Of a DNA stretch of 64,000 bases, positions 19,627 to 29,282 are shown piece after piece. The notes below the pieces were generated by a model. It was not told the DNA's origin and made no database searches. It worked only from the letters and a program-made list of their open reading frames with translations. The stretch covers positions 3,965 to 67,964 of the forward strand of contig DASYLJ010000166.1 of the NCBI GenBank assembly GCA_036009625.1, written 5' to 3'. The translations under genes were made by a program, and so were the position numbers. The first letter of the stretch is position 1. Each line of letters starts with the position of its first letter. This DNA comes from DASYLJ01 sp036009625 (GTDB lineage Bacteria; Desulfobacterota; Binatia; DP-6).

Positions 19627-19630
<4 letters not shown>
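19597..19630 (-). promoter_or_regulatory. Candidate TetR operator and -35 element
   Basis: A perfect inverted repeat AATGAGC (19597-19603) / GCTCATT (19613-19619) with a 9-base spacer lies directly upstream of the tetR start. Read on the minus strand, a consensus TTGACA (19630-19625) overlaps the stop codon of the tgt-like gene just before it. No good -10 is seen at standard spacing. The arrangement suggests autoregulation from a promoter at the end of the upstream gene. Confidence 0.5.
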
Positions 19631-21642
<2,012 letters not shown>

Positions 21643-21702
21643 GGGCGCCCGTCACATAGCGCATCCGCCCGGCGGGGCCACGCCGGTCCGCCGGTCCGGG
21701 AC

Positions 21703-23619
21703 CTACTGCACGCGTGCCAGCGTGAGATCGACGGCCGAGCGCTCGCCGCGGCCCACGCTGACGGCAGTGCGGGCGAAGAGCTCGCCGGCATCGTCGATGG
21801 CGCCGTCGCCATCGCGATCCGAGCCGGCGATGAGCCCGTACTCGCCGGCGGTGACCTCGCCGAAGTCGAAGCGGCCCTCGACGTCCGCGTCCACCGTGGC
21901 CGTCACGGTACCGTTCGACGGGTCGATGAGGCGCACGACGACGCGGTCCTGCGCGGGCGGGAGCGGCGGAGTCGGCGCCTCCGCGTCGCGCGCCGCCGCG
22001 GCGAGCACCGCCTTGTGCGCATCGATGAGTCCGTCGGCATCGGTGAGCGCCCCCGCGCGCAGCAGCGCATCGAGTGCATCCGGCGACAGGCGCGCGCCGC
22101 CATGCGTCTCCATGAACGCTGCCTGCATGAGGGCGACGACGCCCGTCACGTGCGGTGCCGCCATCGAGGTCCCCTGCAGGAAGCCGAAGACGAAGGTGAC
22201 GGCGTTGCCGGTGTCGTCGCCGAGCGTCGAGAGGACACCGTCGGCGAAGCCGTCGCGGTCGGTATCGGCGCGGGTGTCGCCGCCGGGAGCGGCCACGTCC
22301 ACCACGGTACCGAAGTTCGAGTAGAAGGCGCGTGCCCCGCTCGGATCGACTGCGCTCACGCAGACGACCTCGGAGAAGGCTGCCGGCGTGAAGCCGGACG
22401 CATCGACCGCGTCGTTGCCGGCGGCGACGACGACGATCGTGCCGGCCGCACGCGCGTCCTGGATCGCCTCGTGCATCGCCGGCGACTGTCCGGGGCCGCC
22501 GAGGCTCATGTTGACGACGTCGGCGCGCTGGGCGGGCAGGGTACCGGAGACGTTCGCCAGGCCGGCGGCGAAGCGGATCGCCTGTGCGATGTCGAAGTCG
22601 GTGCCACCGCCGCGGCCGAGCGCACGCAGCGGCATGATGCGCGCGTTCCAGTCGATGCCGGCGACGCCGACGCCGTTGTCGGTCGAGGCCCCGATGGTGC
22701 CGGCGACGTGTGTGCCGTGGAACGACGACGGCGTGCCTGGCCCGCCGTCGCCGACGTCGAACGGATCGGCGTCGATGCCGTCACCGTCGCCGGCGATCGC
22801 GGGGTCGGAGATGAAGTCGAAGCCGGGGACGAGGCGCGTCGGGGCGATGTCGGGATGGGTCGTCAGCAACCCGGTGTCGATCACGGCGACGACGACGTCG
22901 GGCGATCCGATCGTCACGTCCCACGCTGCCGGGAGCGAGATCATCGGGTAGTGCCACTGCAGGGGAAGGAACGGGTCGTTCGGGATGCGGAGCGCGTGGC
23001 GCCGGTAGTTCGGCTGTGCCCAGAGGACCTCGGGACGTTCGCGCACGGTGCGGACGGTGTCGAGCACCGCGGCTCCCGGTGGGACGGCGTACAGCGCTCC
23101 GCCACGGCCGTGCGGATCGCCCCAGAGCTTCGCGGCGGCGAGATCGCTCGTGGACGGCGCGCCGTCGCGCAGTCGCACGATCATCTCGCCGGTGACGACG
23201 TCGGCGCCGGGCTCGTCGGTGGGGGCGGGGAGGATCACGCGGCCCGCGAGCGATCCGGTCGCGGCGGCGACGAACGACGTGCGGCGCCCGGCGCGTCGGG
23301 CGCGGAGCACGCCCGTCACGGTGGTGCAGTCGGACGGGTTCGCGGTGACGACGACGCGGACCCGGCCCGTGATCCGCGTGCAGGCGCGGAAGACGGCCTT
23401 CACCCGGGCACGAGCCCCACGCGCCGTGGCGGTGCCGCAGCCGTCGAGCGCGACGGTGCCGTCGGCGATCGTCACGTGCTCGGGAGCAGCCGCGGCGCCG
23501 AGGGCCATACCCGTGACACGGTACGTGCCGGGGCACGGAAATGCGGCGTGCGCAGTGGTCGTCATGACGGCGACCAGCCCGATCGCCGCAAGGAGCATCC
23601 CCAGTCCGGTCCGTCGCAT
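21703..23619 (-). CDS. Secreted subtilisin-like serine protease (S8)
   Basis: A 638-residue exported protease. A signal peptide (1 to about 26, MRRTGLGMLLAAIG to AHA) is followed by a Cys-containing beta domain (about 27-135), a propeptide-like stretch (about 140-210) and the peptidase domain with Asp248 (AVIDTG), His301 (HGTHVAG), the oxyanion Asn402 (AAGN) and Ser485 (GTSMAAPH). A C-terminal beta-sandwich carries SDRDGDGAIDD, a calcium-binding-type loop. ATG 23619 was chosen over an upstream in-frame ATG because the signal peptide begins there and GGGGAGG sits at Shine-Dalgarno distance. Confidence 0.9.
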   Translation of the reverse strand: MRRTGLGMLLAAIGLVAVMTTTAHAAFPCPGTYRVTGMALGAAAAPEHVTIADGTVALDGCGTATARGARARVKAVFRACTRITGRVRVVVTANPSDCTTVTGVLRARRAGRRTSFVAAATGSLAGRVILPAPTDEPGADVVTGEMIVRLRDGAPSTSDLAAAKLWGDPHGRGGALYAVPPGAAVLDTVRTVRERPEVLWAQPNYRRHALRIPNDPFLPLQWHYPMISLPAAWDVTIGSPDVVVAVIDTGLLTTHPDIAPTRLVPGFDFISDPAIAGDGDGIDADPFDVGDGGPGTPSSFHGTHVAGTIGASTDNGVGVAGIDWNARIMPLRALGRGGGTDFDIAQAIRFAAGLANVSGTLPAQRADVVNMSLGGPGQSPAMHEAIQDARAAGTIVVVAAGNDAVDASGFTPAAFSEVVCVSAVDPSGARAFYSNFGTVVDVAAPGGDTRADTDRDGFADGVLSTLGDDTGNAVTFVFGFLQGTSMAAPHVTGVVALMQAAFMETHGGARLSPDALDALLRAGALTDADGLIDAHKAVLAAAARDAEAPTPPLPPAQDRVVVRLIDPSNGTVTATVDADVEGRFDFGEVTAGEYGLIAGSDRDGDGAIDDAGELFARTAVSVGRGERSAVDLTLARVQ

Positions 23620-23738
23620 GTCGGCCTCCCCTGGGACCGCTTCGGTCCCGCTGTCCTGGGGTACGCGCGACTCGTCGGGGCGGATGCAGGATCGCCCGTA
23701 CGGTGGCATCGGCTCGCGCGTGCGCGCCAGGTGACGAC

Positions 23739-24872
23739 GTGACCACCGAGCGCAACGACGCCATCGACGTCCTTCGAGGCAGCGTGATGATCCTCATGGC
23801 GCTCGACCACACGCGCATGTTCTTCGGCACCGAGGTCGATCTGCAGACGGCGCCGCCCGTGCTCTTCCTCACGCGCTGGATCACCCATTTCTGCGCCCCC
23901 GTCTTCGTGCTGCTCGCCGGCATGGCGGCGTATCTGCACGGACGCCGGCACGATTCCACGCGTGCCCTGTCGTGGTACCTGCTGACGCGCGGCCTCTGGC
24001 TCGTCCTCCTCGAGATGACCGTCGTGAAGGCGGCGTGGATCTTCTACCTCGGCCCGGAGATCATGGTGCTGCAGGTGATCTGGGCGATCGGCATGTCGAT
24101 GGTGGTGTTGGCAGGGCTGGTGTGGCTGCCGCGTGCCGTCGTCGCCCTGTTCGCGGTCGTGCTCGTCGTCGGCCACAACCTGCTCGATGCCGTGCCCGCG
24201 GACGCGTTCGGATCGTTGGGCTGGCTCTGGACGCTGCTGCACGCGCCGGGACGGCTGGCGCCGTTCGACGGCGCGCGCTGGCTCGTGATCTACCCGCTCG
24301 TACCGTGGATCGCGGTGATGGCGGCGGGGTACCTGCTCGGCCCGTGGGCGGCGCGTCCCCGTGCCGAACGACGGGCGCGCTTTCTCCGCACCGGCGCGCT
24401 GCTCCTCGTCGGCTTCGTCGTGCTGCGGGCGACGAATCTCTACGGTGACCCGCATCCCTGGACGACGGCGAGCGGGCCGGTCCGCGCGCTGCTCGCCTTC
24501 GTCGACTGCCAGAAATATCCGCCCTCGTTGCTCTTCCTCGCGATGACGCTCGGGCCCGCGCTCTGCGTGCTCGCCTGGCTGGATCGCCCGCTCGGACGGT
24601 GGGCGCGCGCCGTCGCCGTCTACGGGCGCGTCCCGCTCTTCTACTACGTGATGCACCTGCTCGTGCTGCACCTGCTCGCGGTCGCGCTCGCGTGGCCCGA
24701 GTCGGGCGTCGGTGCCATTTCGCGTGGCTTCATCGTCGGCGAGTCGCTGGCGTACCCACTGCCCGCGATCTATGCGCTCTGGCTCATGGTCGTGCTCACG
24801 CTCTATCCCGCCTGCCGCTGGTTCGCCGACGTCAAACGAGGCAGTCAGTCCCCCTGGATGAGCTACCTGTGA
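23739..24872 (+). CDS. DUF1624 family membrane protein (acyltransferase-like)
   Basis: A 377-residue polytopic inner-membrane protein with about ten hydrophobic segments. The start (RNDAIDVLRGSVMILMALDHTRMFF) matches DUF1624/COG3503, related to heparan-alpha-glucosaminide N-acetyltransferase and bacterial acyltransferase-3 proteins. The conserved His in ALDHTR fits transmembrane acyl transfer; the acceptor is unknown. GTG 23739 was preferred because AGGTGA precedes it and homology starts there; an ATG at 23703 would add 12 unconserved residues. Its TGA overlaps the GTG of the following M28 peptidase gene. Confidence 0.78.
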   Translation: MTTERNDAIDVLRGSVMILMALDHTRMFFGTEVDLQTAPPVLFLTRWITHFCAPVFVLLAGMAAYLHGRRHDSTRALSWYLLTRGLWLVLLEMTVVKAAWIFYLGPEIMVLQVIWAIGMSMVVLAGLVWLPRAVVALFAVVLVVGHNLLDAVPADAFGSLGWLWTLLHAPGRLAPFDGARWLVIYPLVPWIAVMAAGYLLGPWAARPRAERRARFLRTGALLLVGFVVLRATNLYGDPHPWTTASGPVRALLAFVDCQKYPPSLLFLAMTLGPALCVLAWLDRPLGRWARAVAVYGRVPLFYYVMHLLVLHLLAVALAWPESGVGAISRGFIVGESLAYPLPAIYALWLMVVLTLYPACRWFADVKRGSQSPWMSYL

Positions 24873-26230
24873 GGCGCGCGCTGGTCGCCGTCGCCGCCGT
24901 CTTCTGCGCCTGCGGCACGCATCGTCCGCCGCCGCCCCTCGTCTCCGAGCCCGTCGCCGCGGCGGCAGCGCAGATCGCGGCCGCATCGGAGCGCACGCCC
25001 GACGACGCCTGGACGCGGCTCGAGGCGCTGGTCGACGGCTACGGGCACCGCATCACGGGCTCGGCGGCGCTCGAGGCGTCGCTGCGCTGGGCGGCGGGCC
25101 AGATGCGCGACATCGGGCTCACCGACGTGCGTCTCGAGCCGGTCGACGTCGCACACTGGGGGCGCGGCGAGGAACGCGCCCGCATCGTGCAGCCCGTCGA
25201 TCGTCCGATGGTGCTGCTCGGGCTCGGCGGCAGCGTCGGCACGCGGGGCACGGTGCGCGCACCGGTGACGGCGTTCGACAGTCTGGATGCGCTCCGCGCC
25301 AGCACCGATCGGCTCGACGGCCGGATCGCCTTCGTCGATCACCACATGCCGGCGTACGACGAGGCGACCGCGAACCCGGGCTATCGGCAGGGCGTGCAGG
25401 CGCGGCTGCATGCTGCGTCCGAAGCGGGCCGACGGGGCGCCGTCGCCGTCCTCGTCCGCTCGGTGACGGCGACGAGCCTACGCACGCCCCACACCGGTGC
25501 GCTCGCGTACGACGAGGGCGTGCCGAAGATTCCCGCCGCGGCGATCACGCTCGAAGACGCCGATCTCCTGGCGCGGCTGGCGCGTCGCGGTCCGGTCGAC
25601 GTCGAGCTGTTCCTCGGCGCGCGCACGCTGCCCGATGCCCCGAGCGGCAACGTCGTCGGCGAGCTGCGCGGACGCGAGCGGCCCGACGAGATCGTGCTCC
25701 TGGGTGCGCACATCGACTCGTGGGACGTAGGGCAGGGTGCCTCCGACGACGGCGCGGGCTGCATTGCCGTGATGGAGGCCGTCCGGCTCCTGCGCGCGGC
25801 GGGGCTCGCCCCACGCCGGACCATTCGCGTCGTGCTCTTCACCGGCGAGGAGTACGGCCTGTCGGGGGCGCGCGCGTATCACGCACGGCACGGTGGCGAG
25901 CGCCACACGGCGGCGTTCGAGACCGACTACGGCATGGCAGCACCCGAGGCGATCGGCGTCGGCAGCGACGTGCGCGTGCAGGCGATGGCGCCACTCCTGC
26001 CGGCGTTCGCGCGCTTCGGCATCCGCGAATTCCGCCCGCACGGGTTCGGGTCCGACGTGCAACCGCTCGTCGATGGTGGTGCAGCGGCCTACGACCTCGA
26101 GCCCGACGGGCGGCACTACTTCGACATCCATCACACGCCGGCGGACACGCTCGACAAGATCCGTCCAGAGGATCTGCGTCGGAACGCGGCGGCGATCGCG
26201 CTGCTGGCGTGGGTGCTGGCGGAGGAGTGA
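24869..26230 (+). CDS. M28 family metallopeptidase, probable lipoprotein
   Basis: A 453-residue di-zinc aminopeptidase or carboxypeptidase of the glutamate carboxypeptidase type. A PA-like inserted domain (about 100-250) precedes the catalytic part. Candidate zinc and catalytic residues are His281 and Asp283 (GAHIDSWD), Asp293/Asp294 (ASDDGAG), Glu327/Glu328 (TGEEYG), Asp353 and His421/His422 (DIHHTPAD). The GTG start at 24869 overlaps the upstream stop (GTGA). It gives a short hydrophobic leader ending FCACG, so lipidation at Cys15 is possible, though the lipobox is not canonical. Confidence 0.85.
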   Translation: MRRALVAVAAVFCACGTHRPPPPLVSEPVAAAAAQIAAASERTPDDAWTRLEALVDGYGHRITGSAALEASLRWAAGQMRDIGLTDVRLEPVDVAHWGRGEERARIVQPVDRPMVLLGLGGSVGTRGTVRAPVTAFDSLDALRASTDRLDGRIAFVDHHMPAYDEATANPGYRQGVQARLHAASEAGRRGAVAVLVRSVTATSLRTPHTGALAYDEGVPKIPAAAITLEDADLLARLARRGPVDVELFLGARTLPDAPSGNVVGELRGRERPDEIVLLGAHIDSWDVGQGASDDGAGCIAVMEAVRLLRAAGLAPRRTIRVVLFTGEEYGLSGARAYHARHGGERHTAAFETDYGMAAPEAIGVGSDVRVQAMAPLLPAFARFGIREFRPHGFGSDVQPLVDGGAAAYDLEPDGRHYFDIHHTPADTLDKIRPEDLRRNAAAIALLAWVLAEE

Positions 26231-26332
26231 GTCGCGGTGGCTGGGACGGGCTCGAGTGTCCGGTAGCTGACGGCGCGACGCACATTGCAAGTGTCATTCG
26301 CAGCGCGCTAGAACGCCGGGCCCAGAGGCCGT

Positions 26333-26560
26333 ATGCCGGACCCACGCGCCAGCCGATCCCTCCCGTCGATCGCGTTCGGCCCGTTCGTGCTCGATGTCGC
26401 CGCCGAGCGTCTGCGCAAGGGGCGCGACGTGGTGCGGCTGCGCCGCAAGGCGTGGGAGACCCTGCGCTATCTCGTCGCGCGCCCGGGCGTCCTGGTGTCG
26501 AACGACGAGCTCCTCGATGCGGTGTGGGGTGGCACGTCGGTCACATCGCAGACGCTGACG
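26333..26560 (+). pseudogene. Truncated winged-helix (CadC/OmpR-type) regulator remnant
   Basis: The first ~75 codons encode a Trans_reg_C DNA-binding domain: FGPFVLDVAAERLRKG, LRRKAWETLRYLVARPG, then SNDELLDAVWGG and SVTSQTL. After about 26560 the similarity stops abruptly, before the recognition helix region is complete. The frame runs on into low-complexity Arg/Ser-rich sequence without a recognisable sensor or ATPase domain. I read this as the 5' remnant of a larger regulator gene broken by a deletion. Confidence 0.55.
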
Positions 26561-26753
26561 ATCAGGCCGAGCGCGAGCGGCAATGTGAGCATGAGGGCCA
26601 CCTCGGAGCGTGGCGTAGCATGCTGGTCTCGCGGCAATCCTCACGAGAACGACACATTCGGTGGAGGGTTTCCGTGGAGCCCGGCACCGAAGAGACCCTC
26701 GACGACGTCGTCGTCGAAGGGACCGTGGCTCGTCCGCGCCGCGAAGACCGCGG

Positions 26754-27128
26754 CTACGCGCAGATCTGACGCACGACGCCGACGAGGCTGTCGAGGTTGC
26801 TCTTGTCGACCACCGCGGCGGCGCGGAGCTCGCGTGCGTGGCGTTGTGCTTCCCCGTCGGCACTGAGGACGACGACCGGCACGGTGGCGAGGTTGTGATC
26901 CGCCATCTGGGCGCGCCGGAACGCGAAGCCGTCCATCACCGGCATGTGCAGATCGAGGACGATCATGCACGGCGTGGTGCCGGCGTCGCGCAACCGGTGC
27001 AGGGCCTCCGCGCCATTGGCGGCGGTCAGGACCTTGAAGCGCTCCATCTCGAGCATGAGGGTGACGGCGTCCCGCATGTCCTCGTTGTCCTCGACGAGAA
27101 GGACGAGATGGTTCTCGGGGGCGGCCAC
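26754..27128 (-). CDS. Single-domain response regulator (CheY-like)
   Basis: A 124-residue receiver domain with no output domain. The acidic pocket is Glu13/Asp14 (VEDN), the phospho-acceptor Asp59 (IVLDLHMP), the switch Ser89 and the conserved Lys109. GTG 27128 (MAAPENHLVLLVEDN) was chosen because it gives the normal family length; the open frame extends upstream without homology. No histidine kinase is adjacent, so it is an orphan signalling protein here. Confidence 0.85.
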   Translation of the reverse strand: MAAPENHLVLLVEDNEDMRDAVTLMLEMERFKVLTAANGAEALHRLRDAGTTPCMIVLDLHMPVMDGFAFRRAQMADHNLATVPVVVLSADGEAQRHARELRAAAVVDKSNLDSLVGVVRQICA

Positions 27129-27171
27129 GTCATCGGAGTGTACACCTCGCGCAGCCACGAGCGAGCCCGGT

Positions 27172-27936
27172 CTACGATGAAATTTCGGCGAGGAGGCGTT
27201 CGAGATCGTGCATCTCGTCGCGCGCCCGTCCGATCGCGTCCTCGGCGGCGCGCACCTCGCGCTGCAGCGCGGACAGTGCCCGCTCGTGCTTCTCGAGCGA
27301 GGTCCGAGCGGTGCGGAGCTTCGTCCGTAGTCGATCACGCTCTGCGTCGCGACGTGCCTGCTCGGCTTCCTGTCGCTGCTGCGCCGCGTGTCGCTCCGCC
27401 TCGGCGCGCGCCGTCGCGAGATCCTCGCGTTTGCGTGGGGCCGGTGGTGCCGAACCCTTGCGCGCGACGGGCTCCCACGATGCGCCGAGCGCCTCGAAGC
27501 CGGGAGGGTCGCGATCCGTCACGAGTGCGCCCGGCGGGTCCGGGTCGAAGCCGCCCCCAGCCGCGATGGCGGCGAGTGTCGTGCTCACGCGCCGCAGCGT
27601 CGTGTCGACCGATCCGTGGCCGGCCTCCGCCAGGATGCCCGCGGCGCGCTTTCGCAGCGTCGCGAGGGTGTCCCGGTGCTCGGTCGTCGCGCTCAGGTCG
27701 CCGCTGCGCAATCGCGTCGCGGCTGCGAGCAGATGGTCGAAGGCGTCGCGGGCGTGCCAGTAGAGCTGGTTGACGGTCCACGCCGAGATGGTCGGACGAC
27801 GGCGCTTCGCCAGGTCGGTGGCGGCGGCTTTGTCGCCGCCGTCACGCAACTCCTTGGCGAGGCGCGTACGCTCCGCGACGAAGTCGGCGAGCGGGGCGCG
27901 GTACAGGGCTTCGAGGGCGCGCTCGTGAGCGGTCAT
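27172..27936 (-). CDS. Conserved coiled-coil protein of unknown function
   Basis: A 254-residue soluble protein. The N-terminal ~65 residues (ALYRAPLADFVAERTRLAKE, DLAKRRRPTISAWTVNQLYW) form a helical domain I recognise from uncharacterised proteins of actinobacteria and deltaproteobacteria. The last ~85 residues are an Arg/Glu/Ala-rich coiled coil. No catalytic motif, signal peptide or membrane segment is visible. It lies 43 bp upstream of the response regulator on the same strand. Confidence 0.7.
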   Translation of the reverse strand: MTAHERALEALYRAPLADFVAERTRLAKELRDGGDKAAATDLAKRRRPTISAWTVNQLYWHARDAFDHLLAAATRLRSGDLSATTEHRDTLATLRKRAAGILAEAGHGSVDTTLRRVSTTLAAIAAGGGFDPDPPGALVTDRDPPGFEALGASWEPVARKGSAPPAPRKREDLATARAEAERHAAQQRQEAEQARRDAERDRLRTKLRTARTSLEKHERALSALQREVRAAEDAIGRARDEMHDLERLLAEISS

Positions 27937-28007
27937 GCCGCATCCTTACCCGACTCGCTAGGTCCTTGCTTCCGATATGCGGTACGGTGCCTCGAGGAGG
28001 GTTCCGG

Positions 28008-28583
28008 ATGCGCAGGAATCTGATCGTCGTGATCGTGGTGGCCGTGGCCGTTGCATCGTCCGTGGACGCGTCCGTCCTGTGCCAGCGCAGGTCGGGGGCG
28101 CTCTTCGTCCGTGACGCCTGCAAGAAGAAGGAGGTCGCGGTGAATGCCTCCGCGCTCGGTCTCGTGGGGCCGGCGGGGGACGCGGGGACGCCAGGGACCC
28201 CCGGGACCCCCGGGGCTCCTGGCGAGGCGCGCGCGTATGCCTGCAGCGACGTATCGTTCGACGGGACGCTCGTCGCCGCGTGCGTCGGGCGTCCGAGCAA
28301 GAACGTCGTCAGCATCATTGCCAACCCACTGGCGGAGAACGTCACCTGCTTCGTGTTGGATCCGTCGATCGACGCGGCGTCGTCGATCGCGGTCGCCAGC
28401 TTTGCCGACGCCGGCATCACCTCCAGCGTGAACATCATCCTCAACGTCATCGGGACGAACGATCAGGTCGGTTGTCCCGCGAACTCGGTCGTGGTGCGGA
28501 CCGGACGCTTCCGACAGGCCGATGCGGGAAACGGGATGCTCCTCGAGGCGGCCCGGCTCGCGGTGAACGTGGCGGTCATGTGA
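28008..28583 (+). CDS. Secreted collagen-like protein
   Basis: A 191-residue exported protein. A signal peptide (1 to about 22, MRRNLIVVIVVAVAVASSVDA) is followed by a short Cys-containing region, then six Gly-X-Y triplets (GPAGDAGTPGTPGTPGAPG, about residues 54-72), and a beta-rich C-terminal domain of ~115 residues. Bacterial collagen-like segments form triple helices that trimerise a globular domain, probably at the cell surface. ATG 28008 has GAGGAGGG at proper distance. Confidence 0.75.
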   Translation: MRRNLIVVIVVAVAVASSVDASVLCQRRSGALFVRDACKKKEVAVNASALGLVGPAGDAGTPGTPGTPGAPGEARAYACSDVSFDGTLVAACVGRPSKNVVSIIANPLAENVTCFVLDPSIDAASSIAVASFADAGITSSVNIILNVIGTNDQVGCPANSVVVRTGRFRQADAGNGMLLEAARLAVNVAVM

Positions 28584-28603
28584 TCCGATCCCGCGAGCGA
28601 CGC

Positions 28604-28644
28604 ACCATACCGCAACGTATTGTCTCCATACGTTTGGGTATGGT
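28604..28644. promoter_or_regulatory. Four-half-site palindromic operator upstream of tetR
   Basis: Two nested perfect inverted repeats share one centre (28624): ACCATAC (28604-28610) with GTATGGT (28638-28644), and AACGTAT (28614-28620) with ATACGTT (28628-28634). Read as C(A/G)TA(C/T) half-sites they recur every 10-11 bp, one helical turn. This is the layout expected for cooperative binding of two repressor dimers, as in QacR of the TetR family. It lies 11 bp before the tetR start. Confidence 0.65.
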
Positions 28645-28655
28645 ACCGACGCCCG

Positions 28656-29282
28656 ATGTCGCCTGGCCGCCGTCCCGTCGCTCGACGTCCGCCGGCGGTG
28701 GCGCGTCGGTCGGCCGACGCGTGGATCGCCGCCGCCCTGCGCCGCCTCGTACGCGACGGCGTGACGGGCGTGCGGATCGACCGGCTCGCGGACGACCTCG
28801 GTGTCACCAAGGGGAGCTTCTACTGGCACTTCGCCGATCGGGGCGCGTTCCTGCGCGCGATCGCGACGTCGTGGGCGGACGAGCAGGTGCCGTCACACCT
28901 CGGTGCGGGGGACGCACTCGTCGCGCCGACACCGCGGGACCGGCTGCGCCGCGTCCTCGAGCGCTTCGCCGGTGAAGGCATCGGGCGAACGGCGCACGCC
29001 ATGCGCGACTGGGGGCGCCAGGATGCGCATGTCCGGCGCGCGGTGGATCGCGCCGATCGGGTGGTGCTCGCCGAGCTGACGCAGATCTTCGCGGATCTCG
29101 GGATGAGTGCGGGGGAAGCCGCGCTTCGGGCGCGGGTGATCTTCTGGGCGGGTATCGGTTGGCACGTCGTCGAGCCGTCGCCGGCGGCCGCCAGCGTACG
29201 CGACCTCGACCAGGTGCTCGACCTCTTCATCGGGCCGCGCCCCCCGCCCCGCGTGCGAAAGGCGCCGGGTCGCCGGAAATGA
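28656..29282 (+). CDS. TetR-family regulator of the downstream RND gene
   Basis: A 208-residue repressor with the HTH TGVRIDRLADDLGVTKGSFYWHFADRGAFLRA near residue 40 and a C-terminal ligand domain containing MRDWGRQDAHVRRAVDRADR, typical of the TetR group with GSFYWHF. The ATG at 28656 (MSPGRRPV) is preferred to 28620, which would put the operator inside the coding region. Its TGA overlaps the RND gene start by 4 bp, so both are coupled and likely autoregulated through the upstream palindrome. Confidence 0.85.
   Translation: MSPGRRPVARRPPAVARRSADAWIAAALRRLVRDGVTGVRIDRLADDLGVTKGSFYWHFADRGAFLRAIATSWADEQVPSHLGAGDALVAPTPRDRLRRVLERFAGEGIGRTAHAMRDWGRQDAHVRRAVDRADRVVLAELTQIFADLGMSAGEAALRARVIFWAGIGWHVVEPSPAAASVRDLDQVLDLFIGPRPPPRVRKAPGRRK

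Noticed and set aside
26674..26769. 31-codon GTG frame (begins EPGTEETLDD) with GGTGGAGGG upstream
   Set aside because: The ribosome binding site looks good but the product has no recognisable features and the 3' end runs into the convergent receiver gene; could be real but not supportable.
28196..28230. Short tandem repeat that could be a CRISPR or microsatellite
   Set aside because: It encodes collagen-like Gly-X-Y triplets in frame; no spacer-repeat alternation exists here or elsewhere in the window.
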